Assembly: GCA_035561135.1 (NCBI GenBank)
Contig: DATMYA010000030.1
Location: forward strand, 32,839 to 96,838
DNA length: 64,000 nt
Direction: 5' to 3'
Source of the DNA: Clostridia bacterium
GTDB taxonomy: Bacteria; Acidobacteriota; Terriglobia; Terriglobales; Acidobacteriaceae
Shown: piece by piece, positions 63,250 to 64,000 of the stretch
Layout: each line of letters begins with the position of its first letter
Position numbering within the stretch: the first letter of the stretch is position 1
Position numbers and translations under genes: made by a program
The notes under the pieces: generated by a model
The model's input: only the letters and a program-made list of their open reading frames with translations
Told to the model about the DNA's origin: nothing
The model's database searches: none

Positions 63250-63450
63250 ATGTCTAAAATCCCACTTCATCCCAAGTATCCGGAGCGCGTCTGCTGGGGT
63301 TGCGACAAGTTTTGTCCTGCCGACTCCCTGAACTGCGGCAACGGCACCGTTCGCACACAGCACCCGGCGGAACTTTTTGGTGAGGACTGGTTGGAATGGG
63401 AAGAGGAACACAGCGCACCGGAAGTACCGGAGGATTCGAACGCTACCTGA
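63250..63450 (+). CDS. DUF3079 family protein
   Basis: A 66-residue protein, MSKIPLHPKYPERVCWGCDKFCPADSLNCGNGTVRTQHPAELFGEDW, which matches my recollection of DUF3079. It has three closely spaced Cys plus a fourth, likely a zinc site. The start at 63250 (MSK) fits the family; the frame is open a few codons upstream. Function unknown. Confidence 0.82.
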   Translation: MSKIPLHPKYPERVCWGCDKFCPADSLNCGNGTVRTQHPAELFGEDWLEWEEEHSAPEVPEDSNAT

Positions 63451-63454
63451 GGTG

Positions 63455-64000
63455 TTATCTGGATGCTTCTTCTTCCACCGTGGCGAGTTTGGCGACCAAG
63501 TCTTGCAGGAGCGCCCGATCGGTGTCGATCATTTCCTCAAACTGAATCCCCATACCGACTGCTGGGTGGGAGGTTCTGACTTGTCCCGTTGCGCGAATGG
63601 ATAATCCGGGGACATTGAGCAGCATTGATACTTCCGTTCCGGCCGGCAGTGGATTCATCAGCTCTACGTAGCATCCTCTTAGGCTAATGTCGCTTACAGC
63701 GGCGTTGATCGGATATTGCGTTTCTGCCTGCCAGATGGAGATCGCGCCTTTACAGGGGTAGCGGCGTTCGCCGGTCTCAACCGGCACCGGAGCAGATAGT
63801 TGGGATAAATCGAGGCCCCAGATGTTCTGGCTTGTGTCCAGGGCGCGAACGGCGATTCGCCCCGCTTGTGGAGTTCCGGCCTGCCCGACCCAGATTACGC
63901 GGAAGCGTCCCTTCCGAGCGTCACATGACATGCCGAGAATATCGTCGAGTTTGACGATGCACTTCAAGCCGGCAACGCACGCCTCTTCAAGACCAATCGT
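63455..64000 (-). CDS. PilZ-domain protein, 5'-partial
   Basis: A protein of at least 181 residues (the frame stays open to the window edge). The C-terminal PilZ domain has ERRYPCKGAISIW and DISLRGCYVELMNPLP (D-x-S-x2-G). The R-x3-R motif is less clear (GERRY). A preceding domain (RFRVIWVGQAGTPQAGRIAVRAL) resembles another PilZ-like module, so it may be a tandem PilZ protein. The only start in the window is a TTG at 63967 without a ribosome-binding site, so the true start is probably outside. Confidence 0.75.
   Translation of the reverse strand, partial: TIGLEEACVAGLKCIVKLDDILGMSCDARKGRFRVIWVGQAGTPQAGRIAVRALDTSQNIWGLDLSQLSAPVPVETGERRYPCKGAISIWQAETQYPINAAVSDISLRGCYVELMNPLPAGTEVSMLLNVPGLSIRATGQVRTSHPAVGMGIQFEEMIDTDRALLQDLVAKLATVEEEASR

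Overview
The window looks like a chromosomal segment of an Acidobacteriota bacterium, probably from the Koribacter/Terriglobus side of the phylum. This is inferred from GC-rich coding sequence, the gene order around rpsP-khpA-rimM-trmD-rplS, an Hfq with a long N-terminal extension, an acidobacterial-type HU protein, many DUF proteins common in the phylum, and scattered short intergenic repeats. It could not be checked against a database. Both edges cut genes: an anti-sigma-type ATPase at the left and a PilZ protein at the right.

Positions 1-31400 are mostly housekeeping. They hold rpsA, a HIT hydrolase, a PRC-barrel protein, ligA, a DedA/VTT membrane protein, a site-2 protease, HU, dcd, hfq, holB-tmk, an M61 peptidase and rnhB. 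The minus-strand operon rpsP-khpA-rimM-trmD-rplS ends in a clear terminator, and ffh lies upstream of it. Further on are an HDAC-family deacetylase, a Spy/CpxP-like protein, a translationally coupled pair of membrane proteins, an XRE regulator, a methyltransferase, an amidase and a nitronate-monooxygenase-like enzyme. From 31400 to 34300 a PAS/GAF histidine kinase is divergent from a cytoplasmic sugar-binding-fold protein.

Positions 35240-51880 carry a Tad/Flp type IVc pilus locus in two plus-strand blocks. Block one is flp, tadV/cpaA, cpaB, cpaC, cpaE, cpaF, tadB, tadC, a 32-codon transmembrane ORF and a DUF192 protein. Block two is two TadE-like minor pilins, a TadG-like protein and a TonB-C-terminal protein whose frame extends upstream of its first ATG. 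A minus-strand operon of three envelope proteins separates the blocks. Block two has a good sigma70-type promoter with a palindrome over the expected start site. A PilZ protein follows, a possible c-di-GMP link.

Positions 52000-57700 are an accessory patch: a mini M50 protease, a decayed fragment of a di-haem peroxidase gene, a 245-bp segment bounded by inverted repeats, an intact di-haem peroxidase-like gene with an EF-hand-loop partner, and a winged-helix regulator that ends early beside tRNA-Pro. The right end has DUF4112, a 2H phosphoesterase, a UDP-sugar dehydrogenase homologue lacking its catalytic residues, tRNA-His, an FmdB zinc ribbon, a YheT hydrolase, tRNA-Arg, a DUF3079 protein and the PilZ fragment.

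The most interesting items are the putative UGDH pseudoenzyme, the unusual parts of the Tad locus, and several interspersed intergenic repeat families with conserved hairpins. I found no CRISPR array, rRNA operon, intact insertion sequence or prophage.
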